A stretch of 64,000 nucleotides of DNA, from positions 97,285,741 to 97,349,740 of the forward strand of contig CM041465.1 of assembly GCA_023213395.1 (NCBI GenBank), given 5' to 3'. Under the pieces are notes generated by a model. It was given only the letters and a program-made list of their open reading frames with translations, did no database searches and was not told where the DNA came from. Shown here piece after piece: positions 43,390 through 56,189 of this stretch (its first letter is position 1; each line of letters starts with the position of its first letter). Source of the stretch: Cycas panzhihuaensis. Lineage: Eukaryota; Cycadophyta. The position numbers and the translations under genes are program-made.

Positions 43390-45362
43390 ATTGTCATGTG
43401 AGTCTAAGTGCTACTTTATGATGACCTTACAACCATCTACTCCACTAGCTAATCATATCACATCTGGATATGATCCCTCTCCCCCTACACTCCTCAAAGC
43501 CTCTCCTCCAATACAATTATCTTGATATAACTCTTTGCATCACTATGTAATGCTCCTCCTCCCTAAGCCTCTAGTGCCTGGACCTGACCTCATAAGATAT
43601 CTTTCTTTGTGGCTACCTGGTCCCTCTCTATGTAGATCCCATCTAGCTCCCCTTATAGTTGTCTAACCCTAGCCTGGTGTGCCTAAAACTCCACTACCTA
43701 TATATCCTTGGCTCTGATCAGTGGGGCAAATGCTGTTGTCCCTGCCCCTACCAATTGAGGCTCTTCTCCAGCCTAGATTAGAGGTTGTCCCTCCATGTAG
43801 GTCTAGGGGAATACCTCCCAGACTACTACCTCCACCAACCTTACCATCTCTGCCACTCCTATCAAATTACACACCACGTGTTAGTTTGTATATCTATATA
43901 TCAAAACCTCAAAATCAAATCAAAGCAAACTATCTAAGCACCTAGTGGTCGAAAGACATCAGGAAGGGGTAGTGTCTCACCTCTTGGGATGGTTGGCTTC
44001 TTGACTTAGATGACCACCTCCTCCATGGGGCCTCCCTTGGCTACTGGTACATCCTCTTCAACCTCTGGTACCACCTTGCCTACCTCTTGGCCTCTTATGG
44101 TGTCTCCTCTCCCATCTGCTACTATTGCTACCAGAGCTCTACCTACCACCCTTAATCTCTACGCTAATGTATAGGGTGGCCTACCTCCTCTTGTAGCTTC
44201 GAAAGGACCTACCTCATTTCCTGTAGCTCCTGATGGGCTTGCCTCACCTCCTACAGCACCTGATGGGCCTACCTCACCTCTTGTAACTCCCAAAAGACTT
44301 GCTACTCCTCTTACAGCTCTTGATGGGCCTGCCTCACCTCCAACAACTCTTGACAGACCTGCTGCTCCTCCTTCAGCTTTTGGTGGGCCCACCCGATCAC
44401 CTCCATTGTCACCTCCATCTTCATCTCCACCCTCTCTAAGACTACTGCCTAACCATCTTGCCTCGTTGTCACTATCCCAACACACTCCTCTATACAGGTC
44501 TTCCATGTAGTTTGCTAGAGTGAGGAGGTATAGTGATATTGCCTCCACTGATGACCTAGTCCTCAGTCCCCCTAAATTGAGTCTACCACATGTGCACCAT
44601 AGGTGCTCATGTTGAGATAGGGTAAGGCCCTCCTGGTGGTGCTATTACCCCAAAATAATCAAAGAAACAACACTGCAACAATGTGAAATATGAGAATCCT
44701 CCTCTCCTTACCACTCTGATAGTGTCTAGCTATGCGATCATGTTTGTCGCTATCAAGGTAAGCTAGTCTAGTCTCTCTCTAGCTTTGCATCTCCTAACAA
44801 TGTCCATCTACCTCCTTGGTATGTCCCTATAATTTTATTTCCAAGAAATTAGGAATGAAATACCTAATGCGATATGCTTCCTCACGTAAGAAATCCATGA
44901 CATCACCATAGTCTGCACTAACATCCTTCGTCAGTCCTATCTACCCTAGTGAGTGAAGTATGTGGCTGCCTCTGTGTGAGTACTATTTGTGCTAGGCAAT
45001 GTGTCCAGTGATGTTGGTGCTCCTCCTACTAGTACTCCCAAGATCCTCTTGATGTCTCCTAGCATGATAGTGATGTCTTCCTCTTGGGGAAGGTGGAAGA
45101 CATACTGCCTACGGTCCCAATGGAAGACTATATCTACTAGGAGGTAATGATCTAATGTATACTGTAGCATCCTAATGATCTTTAGTAACTTAAAGCATCC
45201 CAATGTCTACCTGTCACCCTGTGACATCATCTCAATGAAGGTCATCATGGTGACTCTGATGTTATTACAATTGTCCACTATGATAACTACCTGTAAAACC
45301 ACCTGAGAGCCAGTCTAGATGCCCCTCATGCTACGTCTAACTGCCCCTAGGATGTCTTTCAT
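43390..45362 (-). pseudogene. Unit 3 antisense PMD / linker / coiled-coil gene
   Basis: ATG position conserved at 45362. The PMD core is open over 85 codons (45203-44946): LLKIIRMLQYTLDHYLLVDI, FHLPQEEDITIMLGDIKRIL, VGGAPTS; it ends at the TAG after TYFTH. The linker frame is long (44548-44159, 129 codons) with repeated GGEAGPS units. PMD and linker lie in different frames, as in the other units, which suggests either an intron or an old frameshift. Confidence 0.6.
44187..44390. repeat. 30-bp repeats in PMD-gene linker, unit 3
   Basis: Six to seven steps of the CTCCTGATGGGCCTGCCTCA-type word. Confidence 0.7.
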
Positions 45363-45973
45363 TCCACTTGGATGAGTTAGGCACCATTTTGACCTCTTTT
45401 TCCTTCTTTTCTTTAACTCTATGCCTCTACCTCACATTAAGCTCTACAGTACTATAGAGTTTGACATAGGCCCCACTGAGATCTTAGTATCCCCTCAACA
45501 ACCTTACGACAAACTCCATGACACCACAATATTTACCACGGGGCCCTTGTTTCCCCCATAAAAAAGGGGAGGATGCCCAAAAATTCCTAAATTTTTATCC
45601 AGGTGGGCCAAGGCTGGGTCCACTAGGACTAGGGCTACCTCATTCCCTAGTCCTCCCCCTCTCTAGGACCCAATTAGGCTCTACAGGGTTGCAAAGCACC
45701 CTTAAGGGGTCAAAAACTAACTTAAAAAACTTAAAAACCATTAAATTTTAAATGACAAAATGGATAGGGTAGGGGGTGATCCACTCACTGGGTCTAGCTT
45801 AGCCACTGCCATCTTGTTATCCCAGTCATGTCAGTTGTCTCTATTCCTTAATCCAATGGCTAGATCTCCTGCTGCATGCCTATGAAGTTAAGTAGCACTC
45901 TATTATGTAAAGGAAAGGGCTATAGATCAATCGCGATCCCATGAAAATGAACTTCATTTTTACCTTCCTTTCT

Positions 45974-45985
45974 TTATATATATAA
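45974..45985 (+). promoter_or_regulatory. TATA box of unit 3 aRNH gene
   Basis: TTATATATATAA upstream of the ATG at 46021, as in the other units. Confidence 0.6.
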
Positions 45986-46020
45986 AGGCCTCGAGGGGCA
46001 TCTTCTCCTTTCCTTTTGCT

Positions 46021-46974
46021 ATGATAACCCTCATGACCATCTCTCTATCCTCATTACTTTTACCTTCTAGGTTTGTCCCTTATTTTATCTCTATGGCCTT
46101 TGTTTCAAGCCTCTTTGGCACATTTATGATGACCCCTTTAGCCTCTCATAGACCCCATCTATCTTGATTTTTGCACCACTCCAAAACATACTTATGTTTA
46201 TACTCCTTTGGCTTAGTTTGCCATCCTAGATCTGTTTTTTCTACCTGTTCAAGCCTTTGGAGCTCCCAAAAGAAGCACCTCTCTCATTTTAGACCTTACC
46301 TTGGTCCTTTTAGTGATCTTTGGGGCCCTAAAGGGGTTCTTTCAGCCGCTATTTCCTTCCTTTCAATCGAGTCAATCTGCTCACCCTTGGATAGCCTCTT
46401 TTCAAGACTCTCCTATCCTTCATGATCCTTACTCATAGCCTTTTGAGTGCTTCATAGTCCTATCACTACCTCCTATTCATTCCCTTTACTTAACAACCTT
46501 GTCATCATTGTTCTTCCCTTGCTGCTCAATAGAAACTCTTATCTTCTCACTATGTCATTGCTTATCTTCACTGATAGGGAAAGTCATGGTAGTCTAGGCC
46601 CTTTTGCTACCATGTGGGTCCTCTGTGACCCCTCTGGATATGACTATATTTATTCCAAAGTCTTCTTCCTTGAGGCCACCAATAAGAAAGCTAAATATAT
46701 AACTATTATTGAAGCCCTTACTGATGCACTTCGTTTCCACCATGGTCCCATCATCTTGCTCTAGGACTATGAGGTTGTCGTGTCGCATCTTACTTAGGTT
46801 CACTAGGTACGTTACCCACACTTGAGAGCCCTTGCCTCAACCACTAGGTCCCTCTTATCTCACTTCTCTTTTGTAGACATCCAGCATATTCCCCGAGACC
46901 AAAACACTAACGTAGACAACCTTGTCTCTTATATCCTCAAGCATCGTCTCCCTCTCCTCGATGATCCCCCTTGA
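46021..46974 (+). pseudogene. Unit 3 second RNase H (aRNH) gene
   Basis: Same length and frame as in units 1, 2 and 4. In the core LLIFTDRESHGSL the Gly after the first Asp has become Arg, then ATNKKAKYITIIEAL, where both the second Asn and the catalytic Glu of N-N-x-A-E-Y are Lys. The shared TAG is at 46762. D-Y-E-V and HIPRDQNTNVDNLVSYIL follow. This copy has lost the active-site Glu. Confidence 0.8.
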
Positions 46975-48169
46975 GGAACCTATCAAGTGGCCCAAACATC
47001 CTCATTCTGGGTTCATCCCATCCTCCATCTTGTGATCTATTTGTACCTCTAAAATCTAGCTACTAACGAGGTTAAACTATAGTGACCATCAGGTTTGTTC
47101 TCTTCACTCTATCCTTTGTAGCACCCCTGGCACAAAGTTCCTCATCATTCTAACTTTTATATGTGTATGACTTTCATTCATAGCATTTGGTCAACCATGT
47201 TCATGATTATCACCACTAATCATCTTGCATCTATGTGATGGAGACATCCCCCTTATCCACCTTCTTCCTCATTAGACTTTAGAGTGATGTATATTCAATC
47301 CTTTTTCCGTCTTGCTCTCCTCCCTGTCCATGTGTTCTGCCACTGCACTTGCCACTACCCTTGGTCGATGACACTGCTATATTTATTGTATATTACTAAC
47401 TTTTATGTTGCCAGTGTTCACCATCGCACCACACTTCCAAGCAGCGAGGCTCTGCTACCAAGGGGGCAGTGTTTCTTGGCTATTTGGAATGGATATGGGT
47501 GACTCAACTTAGGTAAGTTTAGGTATGCTTCTATCTTTCTTTTTGTAAGTTTTAAAAATGGTTGATTGAGGCTTATCATGTACATTGCATCTTGATTGAT
47601 TGATTATATGATTGCTCTACATCGCTTGCCTATTCATATTGCACTTTAACACTTTTTAGCTTATGATGACTAGGGATACACATCCCATGGTACTCCACAA
47701 CCCTCCGCCAGGTCTCCATAATGTCCCTAAGTACTTCTGGTTCCCATAGCCCATTTTGCATCACTTCTCAGTGTGACATAGCACCTAACACCCCATTCAG
47801 TTCTGGTTATCACCCTTATGAGCCCTTTGTCTCTTTTTGGAACTCTTGACCATTATTTCCTACCTATTGTGGTCCCTCTAGGTCCTATGACCCCTCCTTA
47901 CCGCCTTATCTATACATCATGCTCTCTTAGGGTCTAGGACCCCTTTTTTGGGAGCTTCTGGGCTCCCCCCTTTATCTTTTTCCTTAATTTTGGCTGCATC
48001 GCTATAAACTCTATACTACCACTGTAAATTTCCTGATACTGTGAAGTTTTCTCTTGTGTAATTGTTCATAACTCTTTTTTTATCTGGCCATAGCTAATTT
48101 TATATTAAATGCAAAATTGCCACATGGCCATAGGCTTTTTCCTACCTAGAATTACACCTAATGGGGTGA
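46975..48169. other. Unit 3 stretch between aRNH gene and LTR-like sequence
   Basis: Counterpart of 24091-25287. No recognised domain. The G-run before the LTR-like part is weaker (AATGGGGTGATA). Confidence 0.45.
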
Positions 48170-49879
48170 TACCTAAACTTGGACAAAATCAAGCCAAATG
48201 ATCAAAGATTATGGTGGCTAGTGACCTATAGTGGTAGGTAAAAGAAATCACCCCCAAAGGACATCCATGCATTGGAACGTAGGTTTGGGACCTATAAATG
48301 GTGCATAAACTCCTTTGAGGTAACTCTTCCTCGATTTGGAGTTGCAAGCAGATGAGGGATATCCTTGGTTTCTCGAGTAACCTCGAAAGGGGACACTCTC
48401 ATCCTTAGATGGATAAAGAAGGGAGGAAAAAAGAGAGTAAGGGAATGGCTCCTCACATAGAAGGAGTATGAAAGGAATGACTTTTAATAGGAAAAGTGAA
48501 AAGGCACTCACATGTAGGTTGTCAAGAGACTAGCTAGTTCCACGGGTTAGATGTTGACCCAAAGGCCAAGTTAAGGAATTTAAGCAAGAGAGGAGAGGAA
48601 AGTAAGCAAATGGCCTTGAGAGGGGGTGCCCTCAAGCTACTAAACCTAGGAGGATCTTAGGAATGGCAAAATAATGAAAGAGACTATTCTTATGTTTATG
48701 TTTGTTCAGTGCAAGGTAAAGAGATGCAATGTGGAGGTATGGTGTATATAGCAATATTGGATCCTTATACTAAAATAAATTACTTTTTAAAGCAATAAAC
48801 TAGTATAAAGCTCTCTCTCTCATTTACCTATACATATAACCTCTCTCTCTTTGTCTTTTGAATGTAAGAAAAGGAGATCATAAAAGATTACTATATGGCA
48901 CAAATCACATTCAAAGGATGAAAGGTTTCTAGATGACAATGCAACAAGATGGGAGAGATATAGGCATGCAAATACATAGGTTTCCACTACATGTGCTTTA
49001 TAAAGAAACAAGCAAACAAGTGAAGTATGAGAGACCTATGCTAATTCCTTTTCTTTTCCTTTTTCACCAAATGATGTTTAATTGAGGGGAAGAGAGTAGG
49101 AAAGGAAAGCTAGAAAAAGAGAGGCATACCTAGAGTACAGTGGCCAAAGTAGCACCACCCTTACTATGCTTATGATCCTAGTTCTTCTCCAATCATGGAT
49201 GGCATAATAAAAAGAGTGCCAGTGAAGAAGGGGGCTTCCTTACCTTCCCTCGAAATCAAAAGAAAAAGAAATTTAGCACAAAGAAATATAAAGACAACTA
49301 CACATCTAATTTACAACTTTGAAAGCAAAAGAAGGAAACCATTGGAAGGAGGGGAACATACCTAGGATAGAGTTCTCTTTTCTCTCCAAACACAACAAGG
49401 AAACCTACAACCAAATGAGGTTTGCCCTTTCAAAAGGGGTTCCAAGCATATATGAGTTGGATATATAATATGGAAAGTGACATGATACAACTATCTTAGC
49501 TAAAAGAAAATATGTTTTCCACCAATATCACTCTTTATATTTTGTATGTTATTTAGCACATAATGCGAAAAAATGGGGAAAGAGAGAGAAGGAGGGTGGC
49601 TAGCCTCAGAATAGCTAACCCTCCAAATCAGAGGTGCTCCACACTACCCCCAAGTACTAAGACGAGAGAAAAGACAAGTGTAACACACTTTTGAAATGCA
49701 AGCAAAGAAATGGCAAACAATATTACAAATATTGTCAAAGTTGCAAAATCTATAACATGCAACTGTTGTAATTTCTACAAGGCTCAACCCAAGTGGAAAA
49801 AGGAGGTACGAAGTGGGGGTTGAAACCCCACTCATGTAGGATCTACTATTCTAGTAATAAGTGCAGCAATAAGCTATGG
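48170..49879. repeat. Unit 3 LTR-like sequence, 5' 1.7 kb
   Basis: Same extent as in the other units; CT/GA microsatellite at 48812-48853. Cut at the array joint. Confidence 0.6.
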
Positions 49880-50502
49880 ATGAACATTATGAAAGATTTA
49901 AGATATCTCATAAAAATTCCTCCCCTTATTACCCATAGGCCAATGGCCAAATAGAATCTTTTAACAAAACCCTCATAAATATCCAAAAGAAAACTGTAGC
50001 CTAATCTTAAAAGGATTGGCATCTTTAACTTCCTTCTGTCCTTTAGGCATATGGCACTTCTATCTGCATAGCTACAGCGATGACTCTGTTCTCCCTTGTG
50101 TATAGAACTGAGGTGGTCGTCCTATTGGAAGTTGAAATCCCATCATTACGAGTTTCCCTTAGGGGTCTTGTTGATGAGGAGTCCTATCATTAGGCCCACC
50201 TCCTAGACCTCGAAACCCTAGACAAGAAATGCTTGATTGCATATCAAATGAATCTTGCCTATAAAGCTAGGGCATGAAAGATATATGACAAATGCTTTCA
50301 CCTACATCCCTTACATCTCAAGGACCACATCCTTAAGTTGGAATATCTCCATCACTGCTTGTCCAAATTTGGACCTAAATGGGTTGGCCCTTTTATCATT
50401 TTTGAAAGCCTTGATAATGACACCTACAGGATTACAACTCTAGAGTGTCTTAAGTTTGAGAAAGCTATAAATTGTAAGTTCCTTAAGAAATTCTATGTGT
50501 AA
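49880..50502 (+). pseudogene. Unit 4 integrase 3' part
   Basis: Glu block and C-terminal KFGPKWVGPF region as in the other units, with TGA in the KARAW block and the TAA end shared with units 1 and 3. Confidence 0.8.
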
Positions 50503-51389
50503 CTATCCCTACTTCTTAGTACACTAGGCATATCGATGCCTCTCCTCTCACTTTGAAATGAGCCTAAACTACCACCCTAAATGTGTCTCCATTCCTTCTA
50601 ACCATAGGTGGAGTGGTGACTTAGGGTAGATTTCTTATCCTTGTAGTTCCTCCTATGGTATCTTTTGTTTCCCTCTTATGAGAAACCCTTCATCTTAGTC
50701 AAACGTACAAACTTTCGTTGCTCCTGAGCTCAGAAATGCATCTCAACTAGGACTGCAGGTTTGAGTACCTATAATCTCTCCTCGTCGTCACTTCCTTTGC
50801 ATATATGTTATGCTCCTTCAAAGGATGTGCATGGCCCTCTGTCTCTTAGCCTCATATGTGTCTATCACCTACATTTATAGTGGTCATGTATGCCCACTAC
50901 AAGTGTGGTCCTGCATGAAAGATTATATAGGCACCACCCAAATAATCTAATAACAAAAACTATATAATAATCAACTTAAATTATCATGATGTATAGCCTC
51001 CCATGCACCCATGTCTACACATACATAAATATATAAACAAATAAATAATAAATACAACATCATAACACCATTATCATGGATCGAATGGCATGCCAATGAG
51101 CCCCAGTCTATATATACAATGAATCATATCATACAAAATAATATAGTACACTATCCTAGTAAAGCTAGAATCCTTGTAAGGAGGAGTATAATTATATATC
51201 AACATATGGTGACTCCCTAGAGGTCTGATGCTTTCCCGATCAAAATTAATCCTACATCCTACTTCTCGGTGTCCTTACTCTTAGGGGGTATTATCTCCTA
51301 GCTGATGTGACCCCTCCTTAGGAGACCACATGCCTCCTAGGCTCCTCTGCCACCACTATAAGCTACCTACCTTACTCCCCTCATCTCAA
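50503..51389. other. Unit 4 spacer
   Basis: Counterpart of 19601-20479; no domain. Confidence 0.45.
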
Positions 51390-53381
51390 GGCCTCCTTAA
51401 GGTCATCGTTGTCGTGTGAGTCTAAGTGCTACTTTATGATGACCTTGCAACCATCTACTCCACTAGCTGATCATATCACATCTGGATATGATCCCTCTTC
51501 CCCTTCACTCCTCAAAGCCTCTCCTCCAATATAATTATCTTGATATAACTCTCTGCATCACTACCTAATGCTCCTCCTCCCTAAGCCTCTAGTACCTGGA
51601 CCTGACCTCATAAGATATCTTTCTCTATGACTGCCTGGTCCCTCTCTTTGCAGATCCCATCTAGATCCCCTTATAGTTGTCTAACCCTCACCTGGTGTGC
51701 CTAAAACTCCACTACCTATATATCCTTGGCTCTGATCAGTGTGGCAAATGTCATTGTGCATGCCCCTACGAATCGAGGCTCTTCTCCAGCCCAGATTGGA
51801 GGTTTTCCCTCCACGTAGGTCTAGGGGAATACCTCCCACACTACTACCTCCACCAACCTTGCCATCTCTGCCGCTCCTATCAAATCACACACCACGTGTT
51901 AGTTTGTATATCTATATATCAAAACCTCAAAATCAAATCAAAGCAAACTATCTAAGCACCTAGTGGTCGAAAGACATCAAGAAAGGGTAGTGTCTCACCT
52001 CTTGGGATGGTTGGCTTCTTGACTCAAATGACCACCTCCTTCATGGGGCCTCCCTTGGCTACTGGTACCTCCTCTTCAACCTCTGGTACCACCTTGCCTA
52101 CCTCTTGGCCTACTATGGTGTCTCCTCTCCCATCTACTAAAATAGCTACCAGAGCTCTACCTACCACCCTTAATCTCCACGCTAATGTATAGGGTGGCCT
52201 ACCTCCTCTTGTAGCTTCGGAAGGACCTACCTCATTTCCTGTAGCTCCTGATGGGCTTGCCTCACCTCCTACAGCACTTGATGGGCCTGCCTCATCTCCT
52301 GTAACTCCTGAAAGACCTATTAATCCTCTTACAACTCCTGATGGGCTTGCCTCACCTCCTACAACTCTTGATAGACCTTCTGCTCCTCCTTCAACTTTTG
52401 GTGGGCCCACCCCATCACCTCCATTGTCACCTCCATCTTCATCTCCACCCTCTCTAAGACCACTGCCTAACCATCTTGCCTCATTGTCACTATCCCAACA
52501 TACTCCTCTATACATGTCTTCCATGTAGCCTGCCAGAGTGAGGAGGTCTAGTGACGTTGCCTCCATTGATCACCTAGTCCTCAGTCCCCCTAAATTGAGT
52601 CTACCACATGTGCACCATAGGTGCTTATGTTGAGATAGGGTGAGGCCCTCCTGGTGGTGCTATTACCCCCAAAATAATCAAAGAAGCAACATTGCAACAG
52701 TGTGAAATATGAGAATCCTCCTCTCCTTACCACTCTGATAGTGTCTAGCTATGCGATCATGTTTGTTGCTAGCAAGGTAAGCTAGTCTAGTCTCTCTCTA
52801 GCCTTGCATCTCTTAACAATGTCTATCCACCTCCTTGGTATGTCCCTATAATTTTATTTCCAAGAAATTAGGAATAAAATACCTAATGTGATATGCTTCC
52901 TCACGTAAGAAATCCATGACATCACCATAGTCTACACTAACATCCCTCATCAATCCTACCTACCCTGGTCAGTGAAGTATGTGGCTGCCTCTATGTGAGT
53001 AGCATTCGTGCTAGGCAATGTGTCCAGTGATGTTGGTGCTCCTCCTGCTAGTACTCCCAAGACCCTCTTGATGTCTCCTAGCGTAATAGTGATGTCTTCC
53101 ACTTGGGAAAGGTGGAAGACATACTGCCTACAGTCCTAATGGAAGACTATATCTACTAGGAGGTACTGATCTGATGTATACTGTAGCATCCTAATGATCT
53201 TTAGTAACTCAAAGCATCCCAATGTCCACCTGTCACCCTGTGACATCATCTCAATGAAGATCATCATGGTGACCCTGATGTTCTTACAATTGTCCACTAT
53301 GATAACTACCTGTAAAACCACCCAAGAGTTAGTCTAGATGCCCCTCATGCTACGTCTAACTGCCCCTAGGATGTCTTTCAT
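51390..53381 (-). pseudogene. Unit 4 antisense PMD / linker / coiled-coil gene (longest linker frame)
   Basis: ATG at 53381. The N-terminal half is open to 53136; then Trp of the H-W-D block is TAG and the next Arg is Cys. The FHLP block follows. At the end of the core, TYFTDQGR keeps Gln where units 1-3 have TAG. The linker has the longest open frame of the array, 180 codons (52566-52024): an acidic/Gly start with CWDSDNEARWLGSG, GGEASPSG repeats and a tail with VGKVVPEVEEEVPVAK. Further on, KERDQAVIEKDIL-GQVQVLEA is a good coiled-coil candidate. The open length of the linker argues that the - strand is the real coding strand. Confidence 0.62.
52208..52410. repeat. 30-bp repeats in PMD-gene linker, unit 4
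   Basis: Six to seven steps; on the - strand GGEASPSGATGNEVGPSEAT. Confidence 0.7.
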
Positions 53382-53992
53382 TCCACTCGGATGGGTTAGG
53401 CATCGTTTTGACCTCTTTTTCCTTCTTTTCTTTAACTCTATGCCTCTACCCCATATCAAGCTCTGCAGTACTACAGAGTTTGACATGGGCCCCACTGAGA
53501 TTTTAGTATCCCCTCAACAGCCTTATGATAAACTCCATGGCACCACAATCTTTACCACAGGGCCCTTGTTTCCCCCATAAAAAGGGGGAGGATGCCCAAA
53601 AAATCCTAAATTTTTATCCAGGTGGGCCAAGGCTGGGTCCACTAGGACTAGGGCTACCTAATTCGCTAGTCCTCCCCCTCTCTAGGCCCCAATTAGGCTC
53701 TAGAGGGTTCTAAAACACCCTTAAGGGGTCAAAAACTAACTTAAAAAACTTAAAAACCATTAAATTTTAAATGACAAAATGGATAGGGTAGGGGGTGATC
53801 CACTCACTAGGTCTAGCTTAGCCACTGCCATCTCGTTATCCTAGTCATGTCAGTTGTCCTTGTTCCTCAATCCAATGGCTAGATCTCCCGCTGCATGCCT
53901 ATGAAGTTAAGTAGCACTCTATTATGTAAAGGAAAGGGCTATAGATCAATTGTGATCCCATGAAAATGAACTTCGTTTTTACCTTCCTTCCT

Positions 53993-54002
53993 TTATATAT
54001 AT
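53993..54002 (+). promoter_or_regulatory. TATA box of unit 4 aRNH gene
   Basis: TTATATATAT upstream of the ATG at 54040. Confidence 0.6.
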
Positions 54003-54039
54003 AGAGGCCTCAAGGGGTATCTCCTCCTTTCCTTTTACT

Positions 54040-54993
54040 ATGATAGCCCTCATGACCATCTCTCTATGCTCATTACTTTTGCCTTCTGGGTCTATCCCTC
54101 ATTTTATCTCTATGGCCTCTGTGTTAAGCCTCTTTGGCACATTTATGATGACCCCTTCAGCCTCTCATAGACCCCTTCTATCTTGATTTTTGCACCACTC
54201 CAAAACATACTTATGTTTGTACTCCTTTGGCTTAGTTTGCCATCCTAGATCTATCTTTTGCACCTGTTCAAGCCTTTGGAGCTCCCAAAGGAAGAACCTC
54301 TCTCATTTTAGACCTTAACTTGGTCCTTTTAGTGATCTTTGGGGCCCCGAAGGGGCTCTTTCTCCCACAATTTCCTTCCTTTCAATCGAGTCAATCTGCT
54401 CACCCTTGGATAGCCTCTTTTCAAGACTCTCCTATCCTTCATGATCCTTACTCATAGCCTTTTGAGTGCTTCATAGTCCTATCACTACCTCCTATTCATT
54501 CCTTTTACTTGTCAACCTTGTCATCGTTGTTCTTCCCTCGCTGCTCGATAGAAACTCTCATCTTCTCACTATGTCATTGGTCATCTTCACTGATGGGGAA
54601 AGTTATGGCAGTCTAGTCCCTTTTGCTACCATGTGGGTCCTTTATGACCCCTCTGGATATGACTATATGCATTCCAGAGTCTTCTTCCCTGAGGCTACCA
54701 ATAACAAAGCTAAATATATAACTATTATTGAAGCCCTTACTGATACACTCTATTTCCACCATGGTCCCATCATCCTACACTAGGACTATGAGGTTGTCAT
54801 GTTGCATCTTACCTAGGTTTACCAGGTATGTTACCCACACTTGAGAGCCCTTACCTCAACCACTAGGTCCCTCTTATCTCACTTCTCTTTTGTAGACATC
54901 CAGCATATTCCCCGAGACCAAAACACTGATGTAGACAACCTTGTCTCTTATATCCTCGAGCATCGTCTCCCTCTCCTCGATGATCCCCCTTGA
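54040..54993 (+). pseudogene. Unit 4 second RNase H (aRNH) gene
   Basis: Same frame and length as the other units. FTDGESYGSL keeps the first Asp; ATNNKAKYITIIEAL has Lys for the catalytic Glu, as in unit 3. The shared TAG is at 54781, followed by D-Y-E-V and HIPRDQNTDVDNLVSYILEHRL, which keeps the final Asp. Confidence 0.8.
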
Positions 54994-56189
54994 GGAACCT
55001 ATCAAGTGGCCCAAACATCCTTATTCTGGGTTCATCCCATCCTCCATCTTGTGATCTATTTGTACCTCCAAAATGTAGCTACTAACGAGGTTAAACTATA
55101 GTGACCATCAGGTTTATTCTCTTCACTCTATCCTTTGTAGCACCCCTGGCACAAAGTTCCTCATCATTCTAACTTTTATATGTACATGACTTTCATTCAT
55201 AGCATTTGGTCAACCATGTTCATAATTGTCACCACCGATCATCTTGCGTCTATGTGATGGAGGCATCCCCCTTATCCACCTTCTCCCTTATTAGACTTTA
55301 GAGTGATGTATATTCAACCCTTATTCTGTCTTGCTCTCCTCCCTGTCCATGTGTTCTGCCATTGCACTTGCCACTACCCTTGGTTGATGACACTACTATA
55401 TTTATTATATATTACTAACTTTTATGTTGCCAGTATTCACCACTACACCACACTTCCAAGCAGCGAGGCTCTGCTACCAAGGGGGCAGTGTTTCCTGGCT
55501 ACTAGGAATGGATATGGATGACTCAACTTAGGTAAGTTTAGGTATGCTTCTATCTTTCTTTTTGTTAGTTTTAAAAATGGTTGATTGAGGCTTATCATGT
55601 ACATTGCATCTTGATTGATTGATTATATAATTTCTCTACATCGCTTGCTTATTCATATTGCATTTTAACACTTTTTAGCTTATGATGACTAGGGATACAC
55701 ATCCCATGGTACTCCATAACCCTCCGCCAAGTCTCCATAATGTCCCCAAGCACTTCTGGATCCCACAACCTATTTTGCATCACTTCTTGGTGTGACACAA
55801 CCCTTAACATCCCATTCAGTTTTGGTTATCACCCTTATGAGTCCTTTATCTCTTTTTGGAACCCTTGACCATTATTTCCTGCCTATTGTGGTCCCTCTAG
55901 GTCCTATGACCCCTCCTTACCACCTTATCTATACATCATGCTCTCTTGGGGTCTAGGACCCCCTTTTTTAGGAGCTTCTGGGCTCCCCCCTGTATCTTTT
56001 TCCTTAATTTTAGCTGCATCATTATAAACTCTATACTACCACTACAAATTTCCTACTACTGTGAAGTTTTCTCTAGTGTGATTATTCATAACTCTTTTTT
56101 TATCTGGCCATAGGTAATTTTATATTAAATGCAAAATTGCCACATGGCCATAGGCTTTTTCCCACATAGAATTACACCTAAGGGGGGGA
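54994..56189. other. Unit 4 stretch between aRNH gene and LTR-like sequence
   Basis: Counterpart of 24091-25287 with donor-like AGGTAAGTTTAGG near 55531 and a G-run at 56180. No recognised domain. Confidence 0.45.

Larger units (their letters stand above)
41862..49879 (+). repeat. Tandem array unit 3 (8,018 bp)
   Basis: Same borders as the other units (ATGAACATT ... CTATGG). It carries no insertion, so its layout shows the unit undisturbed: integrase part, spacer, PMD gene on -, aRNH gene on +, LTR-like part. Confidence 0.93.
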
